From positions 1-8,547 of the forward strand of contig JAEZFE010000409.1 of NCBI GenBank assembly GCA_023437865.1: a stretch of 8,547 bases of DNA, in the 5' to 3' direction. Of this stretch, positions 1-7,627 are shown one piece after another. The notes under the pieces were generated by a model. The model did no database searches. It was not told where the DNA came from and saw only the letters and a list, made by a program, of their open reading frames with translations. The DNA comes from Pseudomonadota bacterium. Its GTDB lineage: Bacteria > Pseudomonadota > Alphaproteobacteria > Rhodospirillales > Magnetospirillaceae. Both the position numbers and the translations under genes were made by a program. Numbering within the stretch: position 1 is the first letter of the stretch; every line of letters starts with the position of its first letter.

Positions 1-110
1 TCGCCATCAACAAGGACGAAGAGGCCCCGATCTTCCAGGTCGCCGATTACGGCCTGGTGGCCGACCTCTTCAAGGCGCTGCCGGAACTGGCCGCCGAACT
101 GGAAAAGTAA
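1..110 (+). CDS. etfA: Electron transfer flavoprotein alpha subunit, C-terminal end (partial)
   Basis: Only the last 35 codons are present, in the frame starting at position 3 and ending at TAA 108-110. The peptide reads [19 protein letters not shown], then an Asp-Leu-Phe and a Leu-Pro-Glu-Leu helix. This is the conserved C-terminus of EtfA, where the NKD-x-APIF-x-VADYG segment belongs to the FAD-binding domain. EtfA with EtfB passes electrons from acyl-CoA dehydrogenases to ETF:quinone oxidoreductase. The hbd start lies 49 nt downstream on the same strand with no terminator visible between, so the two are probably co-transcribed. The assignment rests on a short but very characteristic tail; the rest of the gene lies outside the window. 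Confidence 0.9.
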   Translation, partial: AINKDEEAPIFQVADYGLVADLFKALPELAAELEK

Positions 111-159
111 GGTTCGTAGCAAGCACGCGTCTTTAGCCCAACACCCAATGGAGCATAAA

Positions 160-1038
160 ATGGCTGCTATCCAGAAAATCGGTGTCATCGGCGCCGGCCA
201 GATGGGCAACGGTATCGCCCATGTCTGCGCTGCTGCGGGCTTCGACGTCGTGCTGCTCGACATTTCCGAGGAGTCCCTGAAGAAGGGTCTCGCCGTCATC
301 GACAAGAACTTGGCGCGTGCGGTGAGCAAGGGCAAGATCACCGAGGCCGCCAAGGCCGAGGCCCTGTCCCGCATCAAGCCGACCACCGCCTACGCCGATT
401 TCGGTGACAGCGACTTGGTGATCGAGGCTGCCACCGAGGACGAGCAGGTCAAGCGCAAGATCTTCGCCCAGCTCTGCCCGGTGCTGAAGCCCGAGGCCTA
501 CATCGCCTCCAATACCTCGTCCATTTCCATCACCCGCCTGGGCGCGTCCACCGACCGCCCGACCAAGTTCATGGGCATGCACTTCATGAACCCGGTGCCG
601 GTGATGCAGCTGGTCGAGCTGATCCGCGGCATTGCCACCGGCGAAGAGACCTTCGCCCTGGTGCGCGAGATGGTGGTCAAGCTGGGCAAGAGCCCGGTGT
701 CGTCGGAGGATTTCCCCGCCTTCATCGTCAACCGCATCCTGCTGCCGATGATCAACGAGGCGGTCTACACCCTGTACGAAGGCGTGGGTTCGGTGGATTC
801 CATCGACACCGCCATGAAGCTGGGCGCCAACCACCCCATGGGCCCGCTGGAGCTGGCCGCCTTCATCGGCCTCGATACCTGCCTCGCCATCATGCATGTT
901 CTGCATGACGGCCTCGCGGATTCCAAGTACCGCCCCTGCCCGCTTTTGGTGAAGTATGTGGAGGCTGGATGGCTCGGCCGGAAGACCGGTCGTGGCTTCT
1001 ACGATTACTCCGGCGAAAAGCCGGTGCCGACCCGCTAA
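160..1038 (+). CDS. hbd: 3-hydroxybutyryl-CoA dehydrogenase (NAD-dependent)
   Basis: A 292-residue protein of the 3-hydroxyacyl-CoA dehydrogenase family, at the usual length for the short single-function form. It interconverts 3-hydroxybutyryl-CoA and acetoacetyl-CoA in the cytoplasm, serving fatty-acid or butyrate oxidation and C4 metabolism. The N-terminal Rossmann fold has GAGQMG at residues 11-16, and Asp34 at the end of strand 2 favours NAD. Expected catalytic residues are visible: Ser120 (SNTSS), His141 (GMHFMNPVP), Glu153 (LVELI) and Asn192 (FIVNR). The C-terminal half is the helical dimerisation domain, ending in [13 protein letters not shown] start at ATG 160, because GGAG at 150-153 lies 6 nt upstream; an in-frame ATG at 148 would add four residues but has no good ribosome site. 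It follows etfA and ends in a strong terminator. Fine substrate preference (NAD or NADP, C4 or longer) cannot be read from sequence alone. Confidence 0.93.
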   Translation: MAAIQKIGVIGAGQMGNGIAHVCAAAGFDVVLLDISEESLKKGLAVIDKNLARAVSKGKITEAAKAEALSRIKPTTAYADFGDSDLVIEAATEDEQVKRKIFAQLCPVLKPEAYIASNTSSISITRLGASTDRPTKFMGMHFMNPVPVMQLVELIRGIATGEETFALVREMVVKLGKSPVSSEDFPAFIVNRILLPMINEAVYTLYEGVGSVDSIDTAMKLGANHPMGPLELAAFIGLDTCLAIMHVLHDGLADSKYRPCPLLVKYVEAGWLGRKTGRGFYDYSGEKPVPTR

Positions 1039-1086
1039 GACCCGGACGCCTCGTCCCCTCTTCCGAGGCACCCGAACGAACCGAAC

Positions 1087-1121
1087 CCCCCGCTTCCGCA
1101 AGGAGGCGGGGGTTTTCGTTT
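1087..1121 (+). terminator. Intrinsic terminator of the etfA-hbd transcript
   Basis: An 11-bp GC-rich stem (1087-1097 with 1102-1112, one T-G wobble) closed by a GCAA tetraloop at 1098-1101 and followed by TTTTCGTTT at 1113-1121. It begins 49 nt after the hbd stop codon and has all the parts of a rho-independent terminator on the + strand. Confidence 0.9.
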
Positions 1122-1393
1122 GGGGGCCAGAGAGACCTGTCGAGGCGCCCTTTGCGTGGGTGGTCCGTCACGCCCGGAACAGGTCCACCGCGGGCCTCGG
1201 CTTTGCGAGCTTCCGTCGTGCCACGAGACACGGATGAACGCGGATGCGGCTTCGCCGACACGAATGAACGCGGATAAGACCAAGTGCGTCATGCCGGCCT
1301 CCGGGCGGGCAAATCTAAGGGTGGGGCGGCACCATGGAATCCCGGATATGCGCGCTCTGCCTATTGGCGCGAATGAGCAGCGCACTCTCTGGG
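1122..1393. other. Non-coding stretch between convergent hbd and cobT
   Basis: No convincing gene is present. Open frames crossing it on both strands are low-complexity, Arg/Pro-rich translations without recognisable motifs, or run antisense into cobT or hbd. The stretch holds a 19-bp direct repeat at 1227-1275 (listed separately). It also has a GC-rich patch around 1287-1310 and a stretch near 1332-1346 (CCATGGAATCCCGGAT) that resembles short palindromic intergenic repeats scattered in many proteobacterial genomes. The repeat-family idea is inference. Confidence 0.6.
1227..1275. repeat. Two-copy direct repeat, 19-bp unit, 30-bp period
   Basis: Copies at 1227-1245 and 1257-1275 read GACACGRATGAACGCGGAT and differ at one position (G or A). 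Their starts are 30 bp apart, with 11 bp between copies. The motif lies in non-coding DNA between the two convergent transcripts. It resembles dispersed intergenic repeats built from ATGAACGCGGAT-like units that I associate with several environmental proteobacteria, but copy number in this genome cannot be judged from the window. Confidence 0.7.
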
Positions 1394-1435
1394 AAAACCT
1401 CAACGGGCAGCCGGGGACAAGTCCTGTCTGCCGTT
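1394..1435 (-). terminator. Probable terminator of the J-domain/cobS/cobT operon
   Basis: Read leftward from the cobT stop (1462), the transcript meets an inverted repeat. AACGGCAG (from + strand 1428-1435) pairs with CTGCCCGTT (from 1402-1410) with one bulged base, and the GGAC/GTCC complement inside may form a smaller hairpin. Four T residues follow (AAAA at + 1394-1397) after a 4-nt GAGG gap. Position and direction fit a terminator for cobT. The bulge and the short, displaced T-run make it weaker than the hbd terminator. Confidence 0.45.
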
Positions 1436-1461
1436 CCCGGTTAACTCCCGGAAAAAGGTCG

Positions 1462-3372
1462 TCACGCCCGCCGGCGCGTCGATCCCTCACCCTGCTCGTC
1501 GAACAGGGCGGTGAGCTGGCGCATGACGGTGCCGCCCAATTCCTCGGCGTCCATGATGGTCACCGCCCGCCGGTAATAGCGGGTGACGTCGTGGCCGATG
1601 CCGATGGCAGCCAACTCCACCGGCGAGCGCGTCTCGATGAATTCGATGACGTCGCGCAGGTGCTTTTCCAGATAATTGCCCGGATTTACCGACAGGGTGG
1701 AATCGTCCACCGGGGCGCCGTCCGAAATCACCATCAGGATGCGGCGCTGCTCCGACCGGGCCAGCAGGCGGTCATGGGCCCACAGCAGGGCTTCGCCGTC
1801 TATGTTCTCCTTGAGGATGCCCTCGCGCAGCATCAACCCCATGTTCTTGCGGGTACGCCGCCACGGCGCGTCGGCGGCCTTGTAGACGATGTGGCGCAGA
1901 TCGTTGAGGCGGCCCGGCTGGGTCGGCTTGCCCTCGGCCATCCACTTCTCGCGCGCCTGGCCGCCCTTCCACGCGCGCGTGGTAAAGCCCAACACCTCGA
2001 CCTTGACCGCGCAGCGTTCCAGCGTACGGGCGAGAATTTCCGCGCTCATGGCGGCCACCGTGATGGGCCGCCCGCGCATGGAGCCGGAATTGTCGATCAG
2101 CAGCGTCACCACCGTGTCGCGGAAATCGGTCTCGTTCTCGACCTTGAACGACAGCGAATGGGTGGGGTTGGCGACGACACGGGCGAGGCGGCCGGTGTCG
2201 AGGATGCCCTCCTCCAGATCGAACGCCCAAGACCGGGTCTGCTGGGCCATCAATTTGCGCTGCAACCGGTTGGCCAGCTTGGCGACCACGCCCTGAAGGT
2301 GGCTCATCTGCTGGTCCAACTGGAACCGGAGCCGGGTCAATTCCTCGGGGTCGCAGAGTTCCTCGGCCACCACCACCTGGTCATACTTGGTGGTGTAGGC
2401 GTGGTAGGGCCGCTCCTGCCCCTCGCCCGGCTTAGGCTGGAACATGGGGCGCGAACGCGAAGGGCCGCCGGGCTCCTCGGTGCCGCCGCCGGCCATCGTC
2501 AGATCGTCGCCGGTTTCCAGGCCTTCCTGCTCGCCCTCGCCCTCGGCGCTGCCGGGGGCGGCCTGGGGTGCGCCCTCGCCCTTGGCACTGGCCCCCTGGT
2601 CTTCGTCCTTACTTTCCCGCTCGCCGGACGCCTCGCCTTCGTTGGCCTCCTGGCCTTCCTGCTCGCTGTCCTGCTCCTCGTCCTCAAGGTCGGAACTGGC
2701 AAACAGCTCGAGCTCGGTCAGCAGGTCCTTCAGGGAGCCGGCAAATGCCTCCTCCTGGCCGATCAGATCGGCCAGGGCGTCGAGCCGCGCCCCCGCCTTC
2801 TGCTCCACGTAGGGGCGCCAGAACTCCACCGCCTTGCGGGCCGAGGGCGGAGGCTCCTGCCCGGTGAAATGTTCGCGAGCGATCAGCCGCATGGCTTCGG
2901 CCAGCGGCACCTCCTCGCGCTTGGTGACCCGGTCCAGCCCCTCGGCACGCGCCTTCTGCTCCAACACCGCGCCGATATTGGCGGCGACGCCAGCCATGCG
3001 GCGGGCGCCCAACGCCTCGACGCGGGCCTGCTCGACAGCTTCATAGACGCGGCGGGCCTCAGCGCCCGGCGGCATGCGCCGCGCGTGCAGGGCCTCGTCA
3101 TGGTAGCGGTAGCGCAGCGCCACCGCGTCCGCCGTGCCGCGCAGGCGGGTCAGGTCGGATTCGGTGACATTGCGCGGCGGGGCCGGCAAGCGCACCTCGA
3201 TGCCACGCACGCTGGCATTGCCGGTGCCGTAACCGACATCCAAGTCCGAACGGCCGGCGATGGCGCGCAGCACCGAGGTGGTGCAGCGCCTCATCAGATC
3301 GGCGGGCGATTCTTCCTTGCCGGGAGCGGCGGCGGGCGGCGAAGCCGGGGGCAGGTTGGGCGGAACGGGCAA
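1462..3372 (-). CDS. cobT: Aerobic cobaltochelatase subunit CobT
   Basis: Subunit of the ATP-dependent CobN-CobS-CobT complex that inserts cobalt into hydrogenobyrinate a,c-diamide in the aerobic cobalamin pathway. It is unrelated to the phosphoribosyltransferase also called CobT. Counting from the TTG at 3372 gives 636 residues, near the roughly 630 usual for the family. An N-terminal helical region of about 230 residues is followed by a highly acidic Glu/Asp/Gln/Gly-rich linker (about 230-300) and a C-terminal von Willebrand factor A domain. Its MIDAS motif DNSGSM begins at residue 427. Start choice: the frame stays open upstream into cobS without a good start, and the TTG has AAGGCGG just upstream and lies 11 nt after the cobS stop. 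The next option is ATG 3294 (610 residues), beginning [15 protein letters not shown]. Co-transcribed with cobS; the acidic linker is typical of the family. Confidence 0.93.
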   Translation of the reverse strand: MPVPPNLPPASPPAAAPGKEESPADLMRRCTTSVLRAIAGRSDLDVGYGTGNASVRGIEVRLPAPPRNVTESDLTRLRGTADAVALRYRYHDEALHARRMPPGAEARRVYEAVEQARVEALGARRMAGVAANIGAVLEQKARAEGLDRVTKREEVPLAEAMRLIAREHFTGQEPPPSARKAVEFWRPYVEQKAGARLDALADLIGQEEAFAGSLKDLLTELELFASSDLEDEEQDSEQEGQEANEGEASGERESKDEDQGASAKGEGAPQAAPGSAEGEGEQEGLETGDDLTMAGGGTEEPGGPSRSRPMFQPKPGEGQERPYHAYTTKYDQVVVAEELCDPEELTRLRFQLDQQMSHLQGVVAKLANRLQRKLMAQQTRSWAFDLEEGILDTGRLARVVANPTHSLSFKVENETDFRDTVVTLLIDNSGSMRGRPITVAAMSAEILARTLERCAVKVEVLGFTTRAWKGGQAREKWMAEGKPTQPGRLNDLRHIVYKAADAPWRRTRKNMGLMLREGILKENIDGEALLWAHDRLLARSEQRRILMVISDGAPVDDSTLSVNPGNYLEKHLRDVIEFIETRSPVELAAIGIGHDVTRYYRRAVTIMDAEELGGTVMRQLTALFDEQGEGSTRRRA

Positions 3373-3383
3373 AGCGTACCGCC

Positions 3384-4400
3384 TTACATCAGCACGCGGG
3401 CGGGCGTCTCGCGCAATTCCTCGCCGAAGCAACGCTGGTAGTATTCGGCGATGACCGGGCGCTCCACCTCGTCGCACTTGTTGAGGAAGGTCAGCCGGAA
3501 CGCGAAGGCCACATCGCCGAAAATCTTGGCGTTCTCGGCCCAGGTGATGACCGTGCGCGGGCTCATGACGGTGGAGATGTCGCCGTTCATGAAGCCCTCG
3601 CGGGAAAGGACGGCCAGCGACACCATGCGGTTGATGGTCTGCTTGCCGGCTTCGTTGCCATAGCCCGGCAGCTTGGCGGCGACGATTTCGACCTCGGCGT
3701 CGTGCTCCAGGTAGTTGAGCGTGGCGACGATGTTCCAGCGGTCCATCTGACCCTGGTTGATCTGCTGGGTGCCGTGATAAAGGCCGGTCGTATCACCCAG
3801 GCCCACCGTGTTGGCGGTGGCGAACAGGCGGAAGGCCGAATGTGGGCGGATGACGCGGTTCTGGTCCAGCAGCGTCAGCCGACCCTCGACCTCAAGCACG
3901 CGCTGGATCACGAACATCACGTCGGGGCGACCGGCGTCGTATTCGTCGAACACCAGGGCGCAGGGGTGCTGCAGCGCCCATGGCAGGATGCCCTCGCGGA
4001 ATTCGGTGACCTGCTTGCCTTCCTTGACGACGATGGCGTCCTTGCCGATCAGATCGATGCGGCTGACATGGCTGTCGAGGTTGACGCGGATGCACGGCCA
4101 GTTCAGCCGCGCCGCCACCTGCTCGATATGGGTGGACTTGCCGGTGCCGTGATAGCCCTGGACCATGACGCGGCGGTTGAAGGCGAAGCCGGCGAGGATG
4201 GCGAGCGTGGTATCGCGGTCGAAGCGGTAGGCCGGGTCGATCTCGGGCACATGTTCGGAGCCCACGCTGAAGGCCGGAACCTCCATGTCGATGTCGATGC
4301 CGAAGGTCTTGCGCACGTCGACCTTGATGTCGGGAACGGCAAGCGGATGATCGGAGGCGAGCGGGCTCTGGGTGCTGGCGGTCATTTTATTCTCAGTCAT
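3384..4400 (-). CDS. cobS: Aerobic cobaltochelatase subunit CobS (AAA+ ATPase)
   Basis: A 338-residue MoxR-like AAA+ ATPase, close to the roughly 330 residues of known CobS proteins. With CobT it forms the ATP-driven motor that activates CobN for cobalt insertion into the corrin ring. An N-terminal CobS-specific segment (about residues 25-60, [19 protein letters not shown]) precedes the ATPase core. Walker A is GYHGTGKST at 82-90 and Walker B ALVFDE at 148-153; a sensor-1-like FATANT follows near residue 195. The start ATG 4400 overlaps the TGA of the upstream J-domain gene in ATGA, indicating translational coupling. An in-frame ATG at 4385 (five residues shorter), preceded by GAG at 6 nt, is an alternative. 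cobT follows after 11 nt. CobN is not in the window. Confidence 0.95.
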   Translation of the reverse strand: MTENKMTASTQSPLASDHPLAVPDIKVDVRKTFGIDIDMEVPAFSVGSEHVPEIDPAYRFDRDTTLAILAGFAFNRRVMVQGYHGTGKSTHIEQVAARLNWPCIRVNLDSHVSRIDLIGKDAIVVKEGKQVTEFREGILPWALQHPCALVFDEYDAGRPDVMFVIQRVLEVEGRLTLLDQNRVIRPHSAFRLFATANTVGLGDTTGLYHGTQQINQGQMDRWNIVATLNYLEHDAEVEIVAAKLPGYGNEAGKQTINRMVSLAVLSREGFMNGDISTVMSPRTVITWAENAKIFGDVAFAFRLTFLNKCDEVERPVIAEYYQRCFGEELRETPARVLM

Positions 4401-4966
4401 GCGTTCAGGCTGGCGAGCAGCGTGGAATAGGCTTGGGCGATCTGTTTGAACTTCTCTTCCGCCGCCTTGTCGCCGCCATTGGCGTCGGGGTGGTGGCGTT
4501 TGACCAATTGCTTGTAGCGCGCCTTCAGGATGGCGAGCGTCAGCGGCCCGTCAAGCTCCATCACGCGCATGGCGTCCTCTTCGGGCGACAGCGGACGCGT
4601 TTTCGCGCGTTTGGCGTCTTCCACCTCGTCCTCGAACAGGCCGAAGGGGTCGTTCATGCCGAAGTTGAACTTACGGTTCGAGGTTTTGGAGCCCATGGGC
4701 CAAGTGGGCCGCTGCCACGTGGTGGACCGGCGGATCTCGTCCTCGATCTCCTCGGGGCTCATGCCCTTGTAGAAATCCCACGCCGCGTTGTAGGCGCGCA
4801 CGTGTTCCAGGCAGAACCAGAAGTACTCGTTCAGGCGGTCGCGGCCACGGGGGGCGCGGTGTTCGCCCTCGCCGGTGCAGCCGGGATGGTCGCAACGCCT
4901 GGTCTGAGGCTTGGGGGCGTCGTCAAACGAAACGCGCCATGATCTCTTCGTTCCGGTGGCCTTCAT
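4397..4966 (-). CDS. J-domain protein with N-terminal Cys/His motif, upstream of cobST
   Basis: A 189-residue DnaJ-family co-chaperone-like protein. The J domain is at the C-terminus (about residues 137-189) and carries the diagnostic HPD at 159-161 in [11 protein letters not shown], then a [12 protein letters not shown] helix. J domains stimulate the ATPase of DnaK-type Hsp70 chaperones. The N-terminal part has Cys25-x4-Cys30 and Cys52-x2-His55, a spacing that could bind a metal such as zinc, then an aromatic-rich helical stretch and a linker. It lacks the Gly/Phe region, zinc-finger repeats and C-terminal domains of true DnaJ. It is the first gene of the leftward operon and overlaps cobS by 4 bp. 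The order bolA, J-domain gene, cobS, cobT recurs in alphaproteobacteria as far as I recall. A role in folding or assembling cobaltochelatase is inferred from context only. No Shine-Dalgarno is visible at ATG 4966. Confidence 0.85.
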   Translation of the reverse strand: MKATGTKRSWRVSFDDAPKPQTRRCDHPGCTGEGEHRAPRGRDRLNEYFWFCLEHVRAYNAAWDFYKGMSPEEIEDEIRRSTTWQRPTWPMGSKTSNRKFNFGMNDPFGLFEDEVEDAKRAKTRPLSPEEDAMRVMELDGPLTLAILKARYKQLVKRHHPDANGGDKAAEEKFKQIAQAYSTLLASLNA

Positions 4967-4975
4967 GGTTGGTCA

Positions 4976-5004
4976 ATAATGAGGGCTGGACGCCCGTGAG
5001 GCAA
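4976..5004 (-). promoter_or_regulatory. Candidate promoter of the J-domain/cobS/cobT operon
   Basis: On the minus strand TTGCCT (+ 4999-5004) is followed after 17 nt by CATTAT (+ 4976-4981). Each matches the sigma-70 consensus at 4 of 6 positions, with optimal spacing. A start site 6-7 nt downstream would fall only 3-4 nt before the ATG at 4966. The only sequence between box and ATG is TGACCAACC, which has no ribosome-binding site, so the transcript would be nearly leaderless. Pattern match only. Confidence 0.45.
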
Positions 5005-5084
5005 GGCGGCAGGCTAAATTTCCGGTCTTGACGAAACCCGCATGGGCTACCACTTCCGGTGAGCACCAGCGCCAAGCTAGACGA

Positions 5085-5090
5085 AAGGAA
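5085..5090 (+). promoter_or_regulatory. Ribosome-binding site of bolA
   Basis: AAGGAA lies 5 nt before ATG 5096 and fixes the start of the small bolA-family gene. No convincing -10 element was found in the 129-bp divergent gap for this direction, although a TTGACG -35-like hexamer occurs at 5028-5033. Confidence 0.7.
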
Positions 5091-5095
5091 CAGCA

Positions 5096-5362
5096 ATGCA
5101 GGTCCGCGCCGCCATCGAGCGGAAACTTACCGAGGGGCTGACCCCCACCCGGCTGGAAGTGATCGACGATTCCGGCCGCCATGTGGGCCATGCCGGCCAC
5201 CGCCCGGGAGGCGAGACCCATTTCCGTATAGAGGTCGTGTCGGAAGCCTTTTCCGGCAAGTCGCGCATCGAGCGCCACCGCATGGTCAACACCCTGCTGG
5301 CCGAGGAACTGGCCGGCGGCGTGCACGCACTGCAACTCGTGGCCCAGGCGCCGGGGGAATAA
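5096..5362 (+). CDS. bolA: BolA family protein
   Basis: An 88-residue protein with the BolA fold signature across its length: an N-terminal helix, L-x-V-x-DDSGRHVGHAGH at about 20-35, ETHFRIEVVSEAFSGKS at 40-56, RHRMVNTLLAEEL at 60-72, and a C-terminal GGVHALQLVAQAP. His29, His61 and His77 sit at family-typical places. BolA proteins pair with monothiol glutaredoxins to handle [2Fe-2S] clusters; some act in iron regulation or as transcriptional and morphology factors. Which role applies here is not visible, and no glutaredoxin gene is in the window. The start ATG 5096 has AAGGAA 5 nt upstream. The gene is divergent from the J-domain/cobST operon (129-bp gap) and converges on the glycosyltransferase gene with only 6 nt between stop codons. 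Confidence 0.92.
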   Translation: MQVRAAIERKLTEGLTPTRLEVIDDSGRHVGHAGHRPGGETHFRIEVVSEAFSGKSRIERHRMVNTLLAEELAGGVHALQLVAQAPGE

Positions 5363-5369
5363 CCCCGGC
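5350..5369. terminator. Short hairpin shared by convergent bolA and glycosyltransferase 3' ends
   Basis: GCCGGGG (5350-5356) and CCCCGGC (5363-5369) form a perfect 7-bp inverted repeat around a 6-nt loop GAATAA that contains the bolA stop codon. The right arm touches the stop codon of the opposing gene at 5369-5371. It could act in both directions, but neither side has a T-tract, so a terminator role is tentative. Confidence 0.4.
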
Positions 5370-6517
5370 TAGCCCACCACCCGCTGCACCGCGTCCCATA
5401 CCTGATCCACAGTAATCTCGGCCACGCAGGGGAAGGCATCGGCGCGGCTGGCGCGCTTGGGGCACACCCACAGGCAGTGATAGCAGGGCATCTCATGGCT
5501 GAGGAATTCCGCCTTGGCCGGGCGGATTTCCTCCGGGTAGGGCACGAAGCTGCCGAAATGGCCGCCGCCGGCCAGCAGCACCGTGGGAGCCCCGACGCCG
5601 AGGGCCAGATGGCCGGGGCCGGTGTCGTTGGTGACCACGCAGGCCGCGTGCTTGAGCACGTCCACCAGTTCGCCCAGTTTCAGGCTGCCGATGGTGTCGA
5701 TGGCTTTAGGGTGATTCAGTTCGGCGATGCGCGGCTTGGCAAAGGCTTCCTGGGCAGCGCCGACGAATACCACGCGCAAGCCGGCGTCGAGGCAGCGGCG
5801 CGCCACGCCGAGGAACTGGTCGAACGGCCAGCGCCGGCCCGGTTCGTTGGAACCGAAATTCATCACCACATAAGGCCCCCCCTCCGGCAGCTTGGGGGCC
5901 TGCTCGCGCCACGGGATGGCCGGCACTTCGGGTTTCACCGCGCGCCCCATCAGCTCCGACAGGAAGGTGAAGTGGCGCAGGCCCTCATGGGTCGGATAGG
6001 CGCCGGTGGCGATCACCTTGGTGGCGCGCTTGAGGTACCAGGTGTATTCCGCCCGCGTCTTGTCAGTGATGAAGGGCTGGCAGACCACGCGGCTGTCGGC
6101 AAAACTCTGCCACACCAGCGAATCGGCGGTCATCACCTTGCGCATGAACATGTCGCACACCGCCACCTTGAAGCCCTGGCGGCGGACCCACAGCGCGGTT
6201 TTCAGGCGGTAGAGCCACTTCTTCTCGAAGGCGTGCTCATCGATGGTGACCAGATTGAAGCCGTCGAACACCTCGGGCCCCAGGCCGCGCCAGGAATTGC
6301 AGCCCAGCACGGTAATGTCGGATTTGGCAACGCCGAAGGCCCCAGGGTAATGCTCCAGCGCGCGGCGGAACATGACCATGTCGCCGATGCCATCCATGCG
6401 CACCACCACCACGCCCTTCTTCTCGCACGGGGCCGGCCACAGGGCCACCAGGGCGTCGATGGGGCGGAACATCCACCAGCGGCGGCGCATGCCCTTGGGG
6501 AACAGGGTATCGAGCAT
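5369..6517 (-). CDS. Family 9 glycosyltransferase (heptosyltransferase-like), distal copy
   Basis: A 382-residue GT9-family protein, the family of ADP-heptose:LPS heptosyltransferases, which add sugars to lipopolysaccharide core at the cytoplasmic face of the inner membrane. VVVVRMDGIGDMVMF (36-50) is the N-terminal GT-B strand-loop motif. MNFGSNEPGRRWP (219-231) and VVTNDTGPGHLALGVGAPTV (294-313) are the C-terminal donor-site signatures. A cysteine cluster C345-x2-C348-x3-C352-x11-C364 follows, and the proximal copy upstream has an almost identical one. No signal peptide or clear membrane segment is visible; an N-terminal basic, Trp-rich stretch (MRRRWWMFRP) may help peripheral membrane contact. 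The ATG directly follows the TAG of the upstream gene, with GGGGAG 5 nt before it inside that gene's last codons. Donor and acceptor sugars cannot be told; heptose is only a family-based guess. Confidence 0.85.
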   Translation of the reverse strand: MLDTLFPKGMRRRWWMFRPIDALVALWPAPCEKKGVVVVRMDGIGDMVMFRRALEHYPGAFGVAKSDITVLGCNSWRGLGPEVFDGFNLVTIDEHAFEKKWLYRLKTALWVRRQGFKVAVCDMFMRKVMTADSLVWQSFADSRVVCQPFITDKTRAEYTWYLKRATKVIATGAYPTHEGLRHFTFLSELMGRAVKPEVPAIPWREQAPKLPEGGPYVVMNFGSNEPGRRWPFDQFLGVARRCLDAGLRVVFVGAAQEAFAKPRIAELNHPKAIDTIGSLKLGELVDVLKHAACVVTNDTGPGHLALGVGAPTVLLAGGGHFGSFVPYPEEIRPAKAEFLSHEMPCYHCLWVCPKRASRADAFPCVAEITVDQVWDAVQRVVG

Positions 6518-7627
6518 CTAGACTCCCCGGGCGATGATGTCGGCCACGCTGGCCAGCACGGCATCCGCATCGAGCGCGGCGACGCACGGATACATGCCGC
6601 GTTCGGGCGGGAATTTGCAGGCCCCGAGGCAGCCCTGGCATTCCATCGGCTGCCACAGGAAATGGGCGTTGGCCGGCGTGATCTCGGGCGCATAGGGCAC
6701 GATCTCGCCCACATAGGCGGCCGAGGCCAGACACAAGGTCGGCGTGCCCAGGGCGACGGCCAGGTGCATGCAGGCGGTATCGACACTGACCACCAGACGG
6801 CAGCCCTGGATGATGGCGGCCAGACGGTCGAACGGCGCGCCCTCGAACTCGACGCCGGGCAAATCGAGCAGGCGGCGGAATTCGGGGTTCTTGTCGAGAT
6901 CGCTGGGGTGGCCGGCCAGTTTGACGCGCCAGCCTTCGGGCAGGGCGCGCAGGATCATCTCCCACAATTCCGGCGGGCTCTGCTTCAGTGTGACCGCCGA
7001 GAATGGCTGGAACAGCACGGTGGGCGCCGGCAAGTGGTGGGCCGGCGGGCGTTCGGCCAACAGCACCGGCGGCGGCGGCGCGGTCCGGTTGGTCAGGAAA
7101 TCGGCGAAACGGGCCCAGCGCAGAACCTTGTCGGCATGGGCGGGACCGCTGTCGAACAGCCGGGTGTAGAGATTGCGGTTGGCGTGCAGGCGCCGTCCGT
7201 GCTTGGCCGAGGGGCGCGGCTCCATGGCCGCCGTCTCGGGGGCACGGCAGGCGGCGACCAAAAACTCGTCCAGGTCGGGATGGCGCAGGAAGTCGGTATG
7301 GACCACCAGGCGATAATGGGCGTCGTAGAGATCCCGCGCCGCCTGGAAACGGTAGCCCGGTTCGCGCAGGCGCGCGTAGTCGACTTTCCTGACCTTCACG
7401 CCCCGGGGAAAGGTGAAGCTCATCTTGGCGCCATCGGCGCGCAACAGCACGGTGACGTCCTCGCCCGGTCGCGCCAGTTCCATGAAAAGCGGCAGGACCA
7501 GGGCGAACAGGACGGTGTCGCCCAGCCCCCCGGCGCTGACCAGCAGCACGCCCTGAGCCTTGCCCGCGCGACGCCGCGCCGCCAGTAGTGGCGCCATCAG
7601 GGGGTCGAGCAGGCGGTGCAGGCGCAT
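6518..7627 (-). CDS. Family 9 glycosyltransferase (heptosyltransferase-like), proximal copy
   Basis: A 369-residue GT9-like protein, paralogous to the gene that follows it. GVLLVSAGGLGDTVLF (26-41) is the N-terminal motif. The middle has VLFQPFSAVTLKQSPPELW, in the place of the family's Gly-x-Ser-x-Lys-Trp-Pro segment. The C-terminal donor-site signature VVSVDTACMHLAVALGTPT has Asp-Thr-Ala-x-Met-His in place of the sister's Asp-Thr-Gly-Pro-Gly-His. A cysteine cluster C330-x2-C333-x3-C337-x10-C348 follows. Divergence between the copies suggests different acceptors rather than a recent duplication. ATG 7627 shares one base with the TGA of the DUF6165 gene (TGATG) and has no Shine-Dalgarno, so it probably depends on coupling. 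Likely role is surface-glycan or LPS core assembly at the inner membrane; the exact sugar is unknown. Confidence 0.8.
   Translation of the reverse strand: MRLHRLLDPLMAPLLAARRRAGKAQGVLLVSAGGLGDTVLFALVLPLFMELARPGEDVTVLLRADGAKMSFTFPRGVKVRKVDYARLREPGYRFQAARDLYDAHYRLVVHTDFLRHPDLDEFLVAACRAPETAAMEPRPSAKHGRRLHANRNLYTRLFDSGPAHADKVLRWARFADFLTNRTAPPPPVLLAERPPAHHLPAPTVLFQPFSAVTLKQSPPELWEMILRALPEGWRVKLAGHPSDLDKNPEFRRLLDLPGVEFEGAPFDRLAAIIQGCRLVVSVDTACMHLAVALGTPTLCLASAAYVGEIVPYAPEITPANAHFLWQPMECQGCLGACKFPPERGMYPCVAALDADAVLASVADIIARGV

Noticed and set aside
148..160. Upstream ATG 148 as the hbd start
   Set aside because: The GGAG at 150-153 is correctly spaced only for ATG 160, and the Rossmann motif sits at the usual distance from that start.
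133..1101. 322-codon - strand frame opposite hbd
   Set aside because: Antisense to hbd with no recognisable motif; it crosses the hbd terminator.
890..1277. Small overlapping frames around the hbd end and the 1122-1393 gap
   Set aside because: Arg/Pro/Ser-rich, overlapping one another on both strands, with no family signature.
1120..3441. Long + strand open frame (773 codons) opposite cobT
   Set aside because: It is antisense to a clearly recognised cobT, has no family motif and reads as the His/Gln/Gly-rich translation typical of the complement of a GC-rich gene.
5028..5056. TTGACG as the -35 box of a bolA promoter
   Set aside because: The hexamer is good, but the sequence 15-18 nt downstream has no acceptable -10 box, so a promoter cannot be supported.
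5477..7588. Long + strand open frame (703 codons) opposite the two glycosyltransferases
   Set aside because: Antisense shadow of two recognised GT9 genes; His/Gln/Gly-rich without domains. Its length comes from scarce stop codons at high GC.
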